From assembly GCA_003952965.2 (NCBI GenBank), contig CM025855.1:32436862-32500861 (forward strand): 64,000 bases of DNA, in the 5' to 3' direction. Within the stretch, counting starts at the first letter, position 1. Each line of letters begins with the position of its first letter. The DNA is from Morella rubra. Its lineage: Eukaryota; Streptophyta; Magnoliopsida; Fagales; Myricaceae. Positions 1 through 11,760 of the stretch are shown in pieces. The translations under genes were made by a program, and so were the position numbers. A model generated the notes under the pieces. It was given only the letters and a program-made list of their open reading frames with translations. It was not told where the DNA came from and ran no database searches.

Positions 1-2
1 AC

Positions 3-3000
3 CTCATCACCTATGTCATTCATGTAAAGGTTCAACCATAACAAGCTCTTGGTCTTCTTTATATATTCGGCAACATAAAAGGCACCTCTTGCAGTAATTG
101 AGTTATTGCTAATGTCTAGAAGCGTGAGCTTCCCTAAAGAAAGCAAACACAAATGTCAGATTAGATGTTTTAACAGTAGAAGTACAGGAAAAGAGAAATA
201 TATTCTGATAACCAATTGCCAGGGAATATAGCTGATTGCAAACCTTTATGCGAAGATAACCCTGACATTAAAGCACGTACTCCTTCATCTCCAATAGAAT
301 TTCCATGCAAATGAAGTTCCTGAACAGGTATTATAAACTACAATTTAAGAGCCATCTATGGTAATCTTATTCTCAAATAAAGATAACATGGTTCCACACT
401 TGTAAAACTACCAAGTAGAACATGTTGCTAAAGAGGGAATCGTTGTTGTCAAGAAAGAGCTCAGCTATACGGGAAGAGGAATGGAAATATGAGTCCAAAA
501 AGGCAAGTTTTCCCCCAGAGCAGCAAACCAGTTACAAAACCCTCATAAAATAGACACACGCAACAAATAAAGAAAGAAGCAAGACAATTGACATGAGCAT
601 CTAGAAGGGAACGAACCACTTTAGAACTTCTAAAACCCACAAATCAACATGTGAGGCTGATTGCCAAAGAAAACCGAACAAGATATAATCTAAGTAATCT
701 AATGATCATTCTGATAAAACAGGTAAGTTTTCACCAAAGTGGAACAGAAAGAAAAAGAATTGCAAGTCAATGAACCGGTACCCTCAGAGACTTGTTCCCT
801 TCGAGTCCTTTTGACAAAGCGTTAGCCCCCAGAGCACCGCCATAATTGCCACTGAGGAATAAGAAAATGACAGAAAATTTCCAAAGGAGCAAGAGGTAAG
901 GGGAAAACTTGAGTAAATTTTGAGAGAGAGAGGTATATAACCAGCCACTTAACATATGCATTCTTAGCATCTAGAAACCAAAAGGGGGGGGGGGGGGGTG
1001 GGGAAGGGAAGAAGACGAAATGCAAATTTTCACTTACTTGAGATGTAGATTTCGTAAAGTGTTATTCTCGAGTAGTGCGCCGGCAAGACCAGTGAATCCC
1101 TACCTCCATTTCCAAAAACAAACCACAGACACAATCAATTTTCAGCTTCAGCTAAGTTCATGTAAGGGTAATTCTTAACATATGTGAAGGTAACTTCATA
1201 CAGCATAGTCAATCATATTGTTGTTAAGTTCAAGAGCACGTAAGCTTGAATTCTTCTTCAGCAACTCTGCAATAGCTTTTGCACCCTGCCCAACAAGAGA
1301 GTGACTCTCAATCATATTATTACAGAAGAGGCTTCCTTCACATGAACTTCTAAGGCACAAGCTTGCACTGGTCAAGGTACAGTCTTTCACGTTAGGAATA
1401 AGCAAACCTCATCACCCAAGTCAGTACTGTTCAGCAGAAGCCTTTGAATGCTAGCATTATCCACCAATATATTGCATAGGGACTGTGACAAGAATACATA
1501 AAACGCAATCTAACTTTAGGTATAAACATGATTACAAGCAAAAGTATAAGTAGAAAGGGAAAAACAACAAAATGAACACTAACGAAACTTTGGCATCAGC
1601 ATCATAAAAATATTAGTACGCCAATATGAAGTGAAAGACGCCATAAAGGGAACCATGTGACAAACAGTAGACAGAAGAAGTCATACGTGCATTCAGCTGA
1701 ACAACAGGATTATGAAACATCTTCTCCATTGTAAGTCATACATGCATTCAGCTGATCTTGAGCTCACAATTTTAACCTCTACCTTGTTCTTAACTGGGGA
1801 TTTGCCACTACACTCTCTTGAATTTTTTGTATAAGAGGTAGGACATATAACCTTCCACTACACCTTTGCTAGTGCCGAGCCAGCTCATATGTTATCACTG
1901 TACAACTTTACTGATACACATAGAACGTCCTCCTATATGCTTCTCGATATTTATATGCCATTCTCAATGAAGGGTGAGATTGGCACAAGGGATTGATCTG
2001 ATTGAGATAATATTTTATGGATCTGAAAAGAGCACTTGAAAAAGATATGGCTTAAAAAAATATTAAATCAACTCAGATCCTCCATGACAAAGAGGAAGGA
2101 TGCGCTATGTTCGGAAGAAACCTTAAACCAAAATTAAGGGAAAAAACAGTTACAAAACAAATGAAAATGATGCAGCTCCCAAAGCATGTGAGAGACATAG
2201 TTTCTATGTGAAATGAAGGGGAAGGACCATTAATGATTCAGCTGCACAACACAATCTAGTATGCGTAGGAGCACATACATTAATGCAAACCCTCTTATCC
2301 CACTATTATTCCATTCATTTCCAGCACTCAATCTAGAATGAGAATCATCATTGGATTCTCTAAATATATGTAAAGATAGATACTCATCAAGCAGCAGACT
2401 TGAGCTGACCTTAATTCCTTCATCTCCGATAGGATTTCCAGAAAGATTAAGAGTCTTTAATACGATGTTTGATTGCAGAACACCATCAAAGGCTTTAATT
2501 CCAGCTGCAGTTATTCCGTTTGCAGCAAAACTTACTTCCTCAACAGTCTGAGACACAGCAAATACATTTCTATAAGTTCAAAAGCGAACCACAATTGTGC
2601 TCATATTTCTAAACCATAATCTTATTTGGGGATCCCTCTTACAAAAACTTTTCAAGTACAATATGCCTTCAATCTCTGCCCACAAATTAGTGAAATTAGA
2701 CTTTTTTTTTTTTTTGGAATTTTTCCTTTACAAAATAAAAAACAAACAGGATCAATAATTTTCATAACTTTCACATAAATGTAAAATACTCAAGTGATCT
2801 AGATAGAAAAGTAAGCATATTATACAAATGAAAATGTAGGACAAATAAAAGACAAAAAGTAGGGTCCTTTGTCTGGCTCATCAAACATGAGCTCGCACAT
2901 AGCTCTTTGGGCTTCAATTTCCAGGGAATATACTATCCAAATAAAGCATGAGAATTAGGACTCCATTGTAGTCATCCGACATGTACATGGTTACAATAAT

Positions 3001-5693
3001 CCATGTTCCCAATGCTCCCATGATATTGCACTAGATAGACTGTTACTGTAACACCCCTAGTCTCACATAGAATAGGAGAGGAGAAGTGAGCCTTATAATG
3101 ATTCTAAGGAGTTTGCTTAACTAGTTCTTTTGAAGTCAAAACACAGATGTGGCTAGCGCTCCCTTGGGTCTTTATAAATGGTATTAGAGCAGCCCGGTAA
3201 AGACTAATGTGGGCTTGGTGGGCCCTAACAAGGACGTCAAGGATTTAAGAAAGAGAGAATGTAACACCCTAAGTCCCACATAGAGTGGGAGAGGAGAAAT
3301 ATTGAGAAATGAATGGTGTAAAGACCAAGTCCCATATTGATTCCTTATTGGGTAAAACTGGACCTTACAATGATTCCAAAGAGTTTCGAAAAGCAACCTT
3401 AACTAGTACTTTTGAAGTCAAAGCGTAAATGTGGCTAGCGCTCCTATGGGTTGTTACAGTTACCTACCGCGTCTCATCTTAAGAGAATGACTTATTGTGT
3501 AAATTAACTGAATACGGTATAAACAAAAGCATTTGCCCTAAGAAGGAATGAATGCAATATATTTTTTGGGTTTGGAAAAGTCTATTTTCAAGAAATAAAA
3601 CTTCTAATATGTTGGGAAATCTTTTATAATAATCCTTTGCTTCTAAAACTTATCTGAATGTCATAAAGTTGGATAGCATGGCCTTTAGGTAAGGATTATA
3701 TTGCCACGAATCTTTATGGAACACATGATGGTTAACAAATAAAAAGCTCATCTTCACTTTTACAACTCCAGATATGAATTTTTCTACTTTTTTTCATAAA
3801 TCAAACAGGCTAATTGCTTAGAAAAAAAAAAAAAGGCTAACTAAAGAGCATTATAAAATGGACTAAATAAAATAAATGGAATAAACGTATCTATTCAGTT
3901 TAATTTATTTGAAACTAAATAACACGAATTGATAAGCAAAAACAATAATAACGATATATAACATAGATTAATATGAAAAACCCAGATAGTGGGAATATAT
4001 CAATGACGCTTGAACCTGATTGTATCCTAAACTCTGAGAAAGAAAAAATAGTCCTTCATCTCCAAAGTTGCGTCCTGCCAAAATCCTCTTGACAGGTCAA
4101 ATAAAAACCGGATGTATTTAAATTGCAACAATGAATCTATTCTAACTGCCAACCAAGAGGGGGGAATAAAGAATATGACTAGGATTTGTTAGCAGAACTT
4201 CAAATATCAAGGTCTCCAGAACAAAGATTTCAGCAACATCCCTAAAAATAATAGTTTCAGGAGTAAATACATCTTAGACCATAACTAGAGAGTTGTACAG
4301 GAGTCATTTTAACTGACCCCCAATGACAGTGTATACGCCAGGTAACTGCTTGTATAAGTGCTAAAGCATTAAAATTGATGATTTTACTTCTCTGTAACCT
4401 ATATTTATTCAGCAAGCATACCTGACATGTCAACACTTGGGAATGTCCTGAGTTCTTTAGCAAATTCATTGATCTTCTGCTTGGACTCTCTATCAATCTT
4501 CGCCTTGAGACCAGGTAAAAGATTTGTTCCTACTGCAAAGGACCAATTCATTCCTTGTTGGGGAGACTTGTTTTCTATGGATGAAGGCTTTGGTGGCTTT
4601 GGAATAAGGAGTTTTTCCACCAATTTCCACAAAACTGTCAGCTGAAAACATAAATTAGTACACCCAACAACAAAGATAAGATGTAGTTTGTGTTTGCATT
4701 CACAATCTTGTGACTCGGCTAAAATTTAAATTCCGACACAGTAAAGCCCCAAATATACAACAAGCATGTACCATGGTGAGATGCTACAAAGTATTTGCTA
4801 CAGCCTACATGCAAGGGGAAATTCTGAAACTGAAATTTTACCAAGTTTCCGACTACGTACACGATGAAATCTAGAAAATATGAAATACTTCACTGTGGCG
4901 CATATCAATAAGAGTGTAGTGTTTATGAACCCAACGTTTCCCAAACTTAAAACTAAAGCGTGTCAATATTTACGAAATTTTCTTCAAATTCGGCTATGCT
5001 ATTCTTCTCATTTCATCAATTCTACAATTAAATTTTTCGCACATAGCATTTGGCTAAGCTAGTAAATATAAGCAGACTTACGAATTTTTCTTACAAACAG
5101 AAAAGGAAACTACGAAAACAACGCTACTTATACAAGCAACTAAAATGTAATTCCATCCGAAGTTACAATCAATTACGCATTCAGAATGAAATTTAAAAAC
5201 AAACATTGCCCCAGTGCACCCAAAAAGAAGCAATTTCAACAAGCAGTTAAATTTAAATCCTTACCGAAAGTAACCACAAAAAACACACCGGCCGGCACAG
5301 CCAACGATGCGAGCTGCTTCACCGGAGCAGGCGTTAACTCGCCCTGAGCTTCCCTGTAAACTCTCCGACCTGTCGTCGTGCGCCTCGAACCTCCATCAGC
5401 CCTAGAAGCGGCCCTAACAACCAAACTTCTCAACCGACAGCGTTTTCTTTTGCTTGCAAGCGAGAGAGAAATAGAAAACCGTGGAAATAGCACGCCCTGC
5501 GGAGAATAACCCGAAGCAGAACCGCTTGGAAAACGGGATTGTAACCTCTGCTTGTGCAGGTGGACCGGGGACGAAACCTGAGATCCGAAAAAACACTACT
5601 GTTAGTATTTGAGCGGCAAAAGGAAGGGAGAGAGTCAGCGTGGGAATGTACCGGTGGGTGAGAGTAGAGAGAGACGGTGGAAGTGGAGCCCAT
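3..5693 (-). CDS. EMB2004: EMB2004-like RNI-type leucine-rich-repeat protein, plastid-targeted (3' end outside window)
   Basis: Spliced minus-strand gene; I traced exons 5693-5652, 5577-5265, 4634-4422, 4074-4016, 2547-2410, 1482-1408, 1285-1202, 1099-1038, 851-782, 319-244 and 133-3. All junctions are GT-AG and the frame stays open for 421 codons. The last visible donor GT is bases 2-1, so the gene continues to the left. The N-terminus is Ser/Arg-rich and transit-peptide-like, followed by a hydrophobic stretch (LASLAVPAGVFFVVTF). From about residue 175 come RNI-type LRR units with the repeated core NxIGDEG (GNPIGDEG, NSTDLGDEG, GNSIGDEG, MNDIGDEG). This matches the Arabidopsis EMB2004 family, needed for embryo development, biochemical role unknown. 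The ATG at 5693 requires a 74-nt first intron; the next in-frame start would shorten the transit peptide. The intron between 4016 and 2547 holds a TRIM. Gene identity is strong; the first exon is less sure. Confidence 0.88.
984..1003. repeat. Poly-G tract in LRR gene intron
   Basis: Fifteen G, one T, then four G, in the intron between the exons ending at 1038 and starting at 851. Length is prone to sequencing and replication slippage. Confidence 0.9.
1679..1756. repeat. Short direct repeat in intron
   Basis: The word AAGTCATACRTGCATTCAGC occurs at about 1679 and again at about 1734 with one difference, about 55 bp apart. It lies in the LRR-gene intron between 2410 and 1482. No function is evident. 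Confidence 0.7.
3047..3458 (+). mobile_element. TRIM retroelement (two short LTRs, PBS, PPT, 5-bp TSD)
   Basis: A complete miniature LTR element. The right LTR is 3260-3458 and runs from TGTAACACCC to TGTTACA. The left LTR is about 3047-3176 and is the same sequence with a ~65-bp internal deletion. Just after the left LTR is TGGTATTAGAGC (from 3180), close to the complement of the initiator-Met tRNA 3' end, as expected of a primer-binding site. Just before the right LTR is a purine tract AAAGAGAGAA, a polypurine tract. GTTAC flanks both ends (3042-3046 and 3459-3463), a 5-bp target-site duplication. There is no coding capacity, so it is a non-autonomous TRIM in an intron of the LRR gene. I see no 5S rRNA-like segment, so it is not obviously Cassandra. 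Confidence 0.85.
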
Positions 5694-6912
5694 AGGTGGC
5701 TAGAAGGTCAGGGGATTAGACGCGCATAGGGGTTGGCAGGCTCTTATACAGCGACTACTCAACGTTGAGAGAGTAGGAATTTGCAGAGAGAGAGAGAGGG
5801 CAGCGGGATAGAGCGGCGGGCGACGAGCTTGTTCTGAAAACCGAGGTGATCTACCAGACTCGGAGTCGAACGGGGAATGTCGGGTATTGGGCCAAGCGGG
5901 CCAACTATACTGGACCTTAAGTTTGTCAGTCCAGAATGAAATAATAGAAGTCAAGCCCAACTAAACATTCGGCCTAGAGTCTGAATGTTTGATTGCGGGT
6001 TTTTGATCCATTCCAGAGTCGATTCAATTTACAAATTTCGGCCCATTCGAGAGGTTAAGGATTGCTTTTCGGAAATTGCAATATGCCTTACAAACTCTTA
6101 TTCTTTACCATTGATTTCCTACACTGTCGATAATCTTTTCGTAATTTTCCCATTGGTTAAGATTTAAAATTTGAGATTTTGTCACGTGTTTTATTTTTCA
6201 GATATGAAACGAGGGCCACACGATACAAAGATCAGTACGTAGTTTATGGATTAATAGCCAAGAGTGACAGTAGAAAGCATATGAAAAATGAGATTTTAAT
6301 TAATTATGGAGGATAAAGTACAAAGTTACCAATTAGGAATAAATTCTTTAATTACGTGGGTTCTTACTTATCAATTTATTTGTAGCTAATTCATCGTCCT
6401 ATTTCTGTTTCGGGGCTCATTACCTATAATTTTTGTTCTTGCATGCGCATAGACATAATTAATTAAATTAATTACAGGTTCAAACCATCAAAAGAAACCT
6501 GAAAGCCACACCACATGGATCTTTAATAGGTCTGCTCGACCGACTAGTAAAGTTGATAGCATAGGTATGCACAAAATCTAGTGTCATATATCCTAGATCC
6601 TTCGCCTAGAAACAAGTATATATAACCGGTTTCGACGCGTCCAAGGACTTGGAAGAGGATTTGGAGGCTTTTGTATATTTCTCGTTCGCAACGGTCTCAA
6701 ACAAGTATAGGGTAGTTTTGTTTGATCTTTTACAAATATTGTAGTATGTTTCGAAAACACAAAAACAAAACACTTGGATCGTAATTAAATTGAATTTTAC
6801 TAAAGAATAACATTCTTCAAGACTAGAATATTTATACAAGTAATTGGAATATGTATACCATGCCTTAGGATAAGAGGAATAATTTGCAGAAGATAAATGC
6901 TACAAAAAATGT
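5694..6912. other. Intergenic region upstream of the LRR gene
   Basis: About 1.2 kb between the LRR gene start and the ILR1-like gene stop. Bases near 5783-5800 carry a short GAGA tract that probably lies in the LRR gene's 5' leader. The rest is AT-rich and I see no further gene. Confidence 0.6.
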
Positions 6913-7024
6913 TTAGCAACGAGCTGAATGCGACGATGACTTTCGCGTCAAATCTGAGAGGTATGATTGTGCAAATGCTGCATGTATTGCGGCCCCGATG
7001 GGAAGCACATCCTCGTCGACAGTG

Positions 7025-7096
7025 AAGTAAGGGCTATGTGGAGGCCCCAGCTCCAACCTTTTCATCCTGTCGAATAAAAAGTAAGGGCTATGTGGT
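7025..7096. repeat. 17-bp direct repeat within the broken exon
   Basis: AAGTAAGGGCTATGTGG occurs at 7025-7041 and again at 7080-7096. It encodes the PHSPYF stretch on the minus strand. The second occurrence splits the exon and adds an out-of-place segment, consistent with template switching or misassembly. Confidence 0.7.
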
Positions 7097-7489
7097 AGGT
7101 ACAGCTAGCGCGTTTCTTGTTCCTAAAAATAGGAAGGATCCAGGATCCAAGTAGAACCGAAATCTTCACTCCCCACCCGCTAATCTTATGTCAAATTCTC
7201 TCCTACGTCTCCAGGTGACACAACTGTACATCATAAGACTTCGAACTCTCGCTCGTTTTCACAGTCGGTGGAACTGACTGCCGTCCTTCCCTAAGAAAAC
7301 CATTGCACTGCGGCAACCTACTGCCGCCTCAGTACTTTAATAACTAGCAGGCAATTTATAAATTAGACAGGGAAACAGTATCATAGGTCCTAGACTAGTA
7401 TGAATTATAACCAAGGTTTTACTTATGTCTTCGGTCAGGGTATGTGTTATGTTTCAGGGACATCCAATATGTAACCATGCTTAGCTTTG

Positions 7490-7660
7490 TCGATGATTCT
7501 TTAATGTAATCACAACAGTGAAGTAAGGGCATAAACAGCTCCAATCTTGTGTAGGAAGGATGTACCTTATTAGAACGCGAAATCTTCACTTCCTTAACTA
7601 TCTCCGTTCGTACATGTTCAAGGCAGTCAAGAGAATCTCTGCACAACGAACTGTGCCAAT
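7490..7660 (-). pseudogene. Second partial copy of the hydrolase last exon
   Basis: Inside the last intron of the ILR1-like gene is a second degraded piece of the final exon. In one frame it reads EHVRTEIV, then after a frame change GSEDFAF followed by two stops. The following bases match the 7020-7100 copy (the reverse complement shares GGAGCTG and CCCTTACTTCACTGT). It keeps the EHVR stretch lost from the other copy and lacks PGSFLFLG. The two copies are therefore complementary, each missing different short pieces. Confidence 0.65.
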
Positions 7661-10499
7661 TAGACTAACAAAACAGTATACTAGGCTATAACCTGACATA
7701 GTTTAGACAATGTGAGATCTACACAAAAAAGCTTAGTATGCTACTTTCATTAAAGTTCAAAAACATCGTAGATGCTCAAGGCTTTTAGTCTAGTAACAGA
7801 TTACACAGAATTAGGAACTGAAAAAAAACAAGAGATCTATTTGCCAGGCTTTTCTACTAGAAATTTAGAAAATGAGCTATCTATAGGACTTCAATGCAGG
7901 CCGTTACCTGTGACCATAAAAATCACAAGAGAGAAAAACCAAACAAAAGCAGAAGTACGAGACAAAAGAGATCAATGACCTGTTCTATTCTGTCTCTGAG
8001 AGAAAAGAAGCTTTTCTTGCTGAAAGCCCTAAAAGTGCCAGATATTGAAGCTGAGTCTGGGATGACGTTAAATGCCGTCCCTCCTTGTATCATGGCGACA
8101 GAAACCACCTACAGTGTTTTTAACATTATTTGATAAGTTACGATAAATTAACACAATTTAACCCCATTCTACATGGAAGCTGTGAATCAAATGTCTGAAT
8201 TCATCAATGGGTGCTAATTAATTACAATTTGGAATAAGGTATCGATACCTGGGAATCTAAAGGGTCAATCTCCCTCGAAACAATACTTTGCAAGCTAACT
8301 ACTGATGTTGCTGCAGCCAAAATTGGATCAATGGAATTTTGTGGAATTGCTGCGTGTCCACCTTTCCCGCTGATCTTCGCTTTAAAGCTGCCACACCCAG
8401 CTAGGAATTCCCCAGGTCGTGATGCAACCACACCAAAGGGATACCTGTGCACTAAATGCAGCCCAAAAATGGCTTCAACATTCTCAAGCACTCCTTCTTC
8501 AATCATGTCTTTCGCACCTTGCCCAAGCTCCTCAGCAGGTTGAAATATGAGAATAACTGTACCCTATATTAAAAATTCCAAGGAGAATTAGTCTATGCGT
8601 GGAAGGGATATGAAATACAGTAGTACCAGTCATAAAATTAATGGACCAGCTACATATTTTTCAAAATAGATCATCGTTACCTGTAACTTATCTCGCAGTT
8701 CTTGCAGTATCTTTGCAGCACCAAGAAGCATGGCAACATGTGCATCATGACCACAGGCATGCATTTTGCCTTCTACTTTGCTCTTGTATTCCCATTCCAC
8801 TAATTCCTACAAATTTATGTAGTATGTGTATACTTAGTTATAGACAACATATATACACGAATAACACTGCCAAATCCAAAACTCCAGAGGAATAAAGTGT
8901 CAAGTTTGATCATTTGATTTCTTGAGTAGATGAAAGCAAAAATCTCTATCTATTTTTCACCAACTCAGAGCCCGTGCATTGACCGCTAGCTGCTACAATG
9001 TACTCGATCTCTTTCTCATTACTAAAGGTGAGGCCTGATCCAGTTTGTAATATATATGATGCCAGCATACCTTAAAAGTTGAATTAAGAGACACCCTTTC
9101 TGGAAGGAAAAACAGGCAACATAAAAAAATAAAAAATAAAAACCCCCGACAGATTTTTACAATTGATCATGCCTCAATGTTCAAAATCTTCTACATTTTT
9201 CCTATACCTTCTTAACAAATACAGAGAACCTCGGCACTCTTTACTAAATATCTGGATTTGTTGGTAGACATTCTAGATAAATAGAGAGACAAGACAGATT
9301 TTGGTTTTAAGGATGGTTGCGGATTTTGTAACTTTCTGAGTCCCAGATCATAATCATTAATTGTACTTTCTGATAAAAGGTTAAGAACTTTTTGCAGAAG
9401 CAAAAATCTTTGGATTGAGACCAAAACGATGGGCTGAAACTTAACTGACCTGAATTGGGAGTGCATCCATATCCGCTCTTAGAGCTACAAAGGGGGGAGA
9501 ACCAGAACCAATTGCAGCTACTACGCCGGTCCGTGCCACAGGCCACCGGAAAGTAACACCCAAGTGATCGAGCTCCCGCATAATGAGCGCACTTGTCTTG
9601 AATTCTTCATAGCCGAGTTCTGGGTGCTCGTGAATTTCTCTCCGAACCTTCTTCATCCAATCCACTGTATTGGGATCATTAGACAACTCTATTATCCGTT
9701 CTCTGAACGAAGAATTCTTATACATCGGGTGAGAATCCAAGCAATTCTCATGGCCAGGAGCTTGAACGTTCAAAGAAAGGCCGAGTTGTATGGCTATGGA
9801 GATCAGGAATATGAGTCCCAGAAAGTCCATTTGGCTTCGTTCTAGTCCTATGATAAAAAAGTTGGCAGTTACATATTTATAAAGAAGTAGCCGCTAAAAT
9901 CCGACGAAAACAGAGAACTGATTAATTTCCTCGCCTTAGGGGAATCTCGTTTTCATCCTCTTGCTTTTGAATTGGAGTCGTAGACCGCACTATGATTAGA
10001 TGGAGCATGGAGGAAATATGATGCACGTGTATCCCACGAGAAATATTAAGGTTCACGACGCAACAGGTGATAGAAATAACTGCTGCAGTCAATCCTAATC
10101 CCTTGACTGCCTTGTCCTCTGATTTATTTTTAGCAGGGCAGCCACCATTAAATCTTACCTTATTTGTGAGAATTGACTATGTGACATAATATCGGCGGTG
10201 ATAAATTTTAATTATTTAAAAGTTAAATGTGACGGTTTTTATAATTCAAACATATAATTTTGATTGAAAGTCTAAACGCTAAAAAGAAAAAAGATTTCTT
10301 GAAAAATAAAAGGGTGAGCACGAAATTCTTCTTGTAGATGGCCATAGCGCTAGACTTTTGGCGATCATAGACCTTTGCTGATTCTCTTAAACACGAAAAT
10401 CGAGGGCTACGAATTTAGACTACCCGTGATTTTTTCATTAAAAGGAGATGCCTCCCTTGAAAATTAGCAGTTTGCTAGCGTCTGGAAAAGTCCTCGGAC

Positions 10500-11760
10500 T
10501 CTATTTGTTGGTAGACATTCTAGATAAATCAAGGATGTTGCGGATTTGTAACTTTCTGAGTCCCAGATCATAATCCTTTCTGATAAAAGGTTAAGAACTT
10601 TTTTCTTTGGATTGAGACGATGGGCTGAAACTTAACTGACCTGAAGGAGTGCATCCATATCCGCTCTTAGAGCTGAACCAATTGCAGCTACTACGCCGGT
10701 CCGTGCCACAGGCCACCGGAAAGTAACACCCAAGTGATCGAGCTCCCGCATAATGAGCGCACTTGTCTTGATAGCCGAGTTCTGGGTGTTCGTGAATTTC
10801 TCTCCGAACCTTCTTCATCCAATCCACTGTATTGGGATCATTAGACAACTCTATTATCCGTTCTCTGAACGGAATTCTTAATCGGGTGAGAATCCAAGCA
10901 ATTCTCATGGCCAGGAGCTTGAAAGTTCAAAGAAAGGCCGAGTTGTATGGCTATGGAGATCAGGAATATGAGTCCCAGAAAGTCCATTTGGCTTCGTTCT
11001 AGTCCTATGATAAAACAGTTGGCAGTTACATATTTATAAAGAACTAGCCGCTAAAATCCGACGAAAACAGAGAACTGATTAATTTCCTCGCCTTAGGGGA
11101 AATCCTCTTGCTCGTCCCGATGCACTTTAAGGTTACAAGCAGCTTGGTAGCAGCCACCATTAAATCTTACCTTATTTGTGAGAATTGACTATTGACATAA
11201 TAGATAAATTTTAATAATTTAAAAGTTAAATGACGGTTTTTATAATTCAAACATATAATTTTGATTGAAAGTCTAAACGCTAAAAAGAAAAAAGATTTCT
11301 TGAAAAATAAAAGGTGAGCACGAAATTCTTCTTGTAGATGGTATCAAATAATATAATTAAAAATAATAAAATATATACCTTCTTGATTGTTTAAACTTTT
11401 AGTATAGATTGGTAATTTTATATAGCGTCAAAACCAAATTTTTATTTTCTAGACTTTTGACTCCCAAATTCAAACAATTTGCGATCATAGACTTTAGTAA
11501 ATTTTTTATGAACAAAAAGTAGATAAGTTTGGAGTTTGAGACGAAGGGCGGCGAATCATTCTCATCCACTATTATTATCTTGATTATGGAAAGAGAATAA
11601 ACGACAAGGACCACCGATTCGGTGGTGGAATGGGGTCCACGAGAACCAGGACGGTATAAAGAGCACGTGCAGGAAAAAAACAAGAAAAAGGCTTTTTCTT
11701 CTGCACACGAAAGTGGCTGGTCCGCATCGAGGGCTACGAATTTAGACTAGTCTTCCTTGC
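10500..11760 (-). pseudogene. Tandem lossy copy of hydrolase exon 1 and its upstream DNA
   Basis: Bases 10504-11330 align with about 9258-10335: part of intron 1, exon 1, and roughly 500 bp upstream. The match continues in pieces to about 11755 (compare 10340-10420). The exon-1 frame is broken: the segment keeps the [17 protein letters not shown] region but loses 18, 8, 3 and 2 bp blocks inside coding sequence. Substitutions are few, deletions many. No later exons follow, so it cannot encode a hydrolase. Confidence 0.8.

Larger units (their letters stand above)
6913..9830 (-). pseudogene. ILR1-like IAA-amino-acid hydrolase (M20 peptidase) with broken last exon
   Basis: Family role: metal-dependent hydrolysis of auxin-amino acid conjugates in the secretory pathway. 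Exons 9830-9450, 8806-8681, 8563-8249 and 8108-7980 join in frame to 317 residues: signal peptide ([20 protein letters not shown]), DMDALP, the metal-site CGHDAH (C145, H147), QPAEE (residues 177-181) and GLHLVH (H205). The expected last exon is recognisable at about 7330-6913 but damaged. EAAV, VPPTV, GSEDF, FYLD, PGSFLFLGTRN and PHSPYFTVDEDVLPIG appear in order but in different frames, with stops between. The ending is SARC, without the KDEL/HDEL-type signal of some relatives. The first four exons look under selection, so the gene is either a recent pseudogene or an intact gene with a corrupted assembled 3' end. Which ILR/ILL clade it belongs to is not resolved. Confidence 0.8.
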
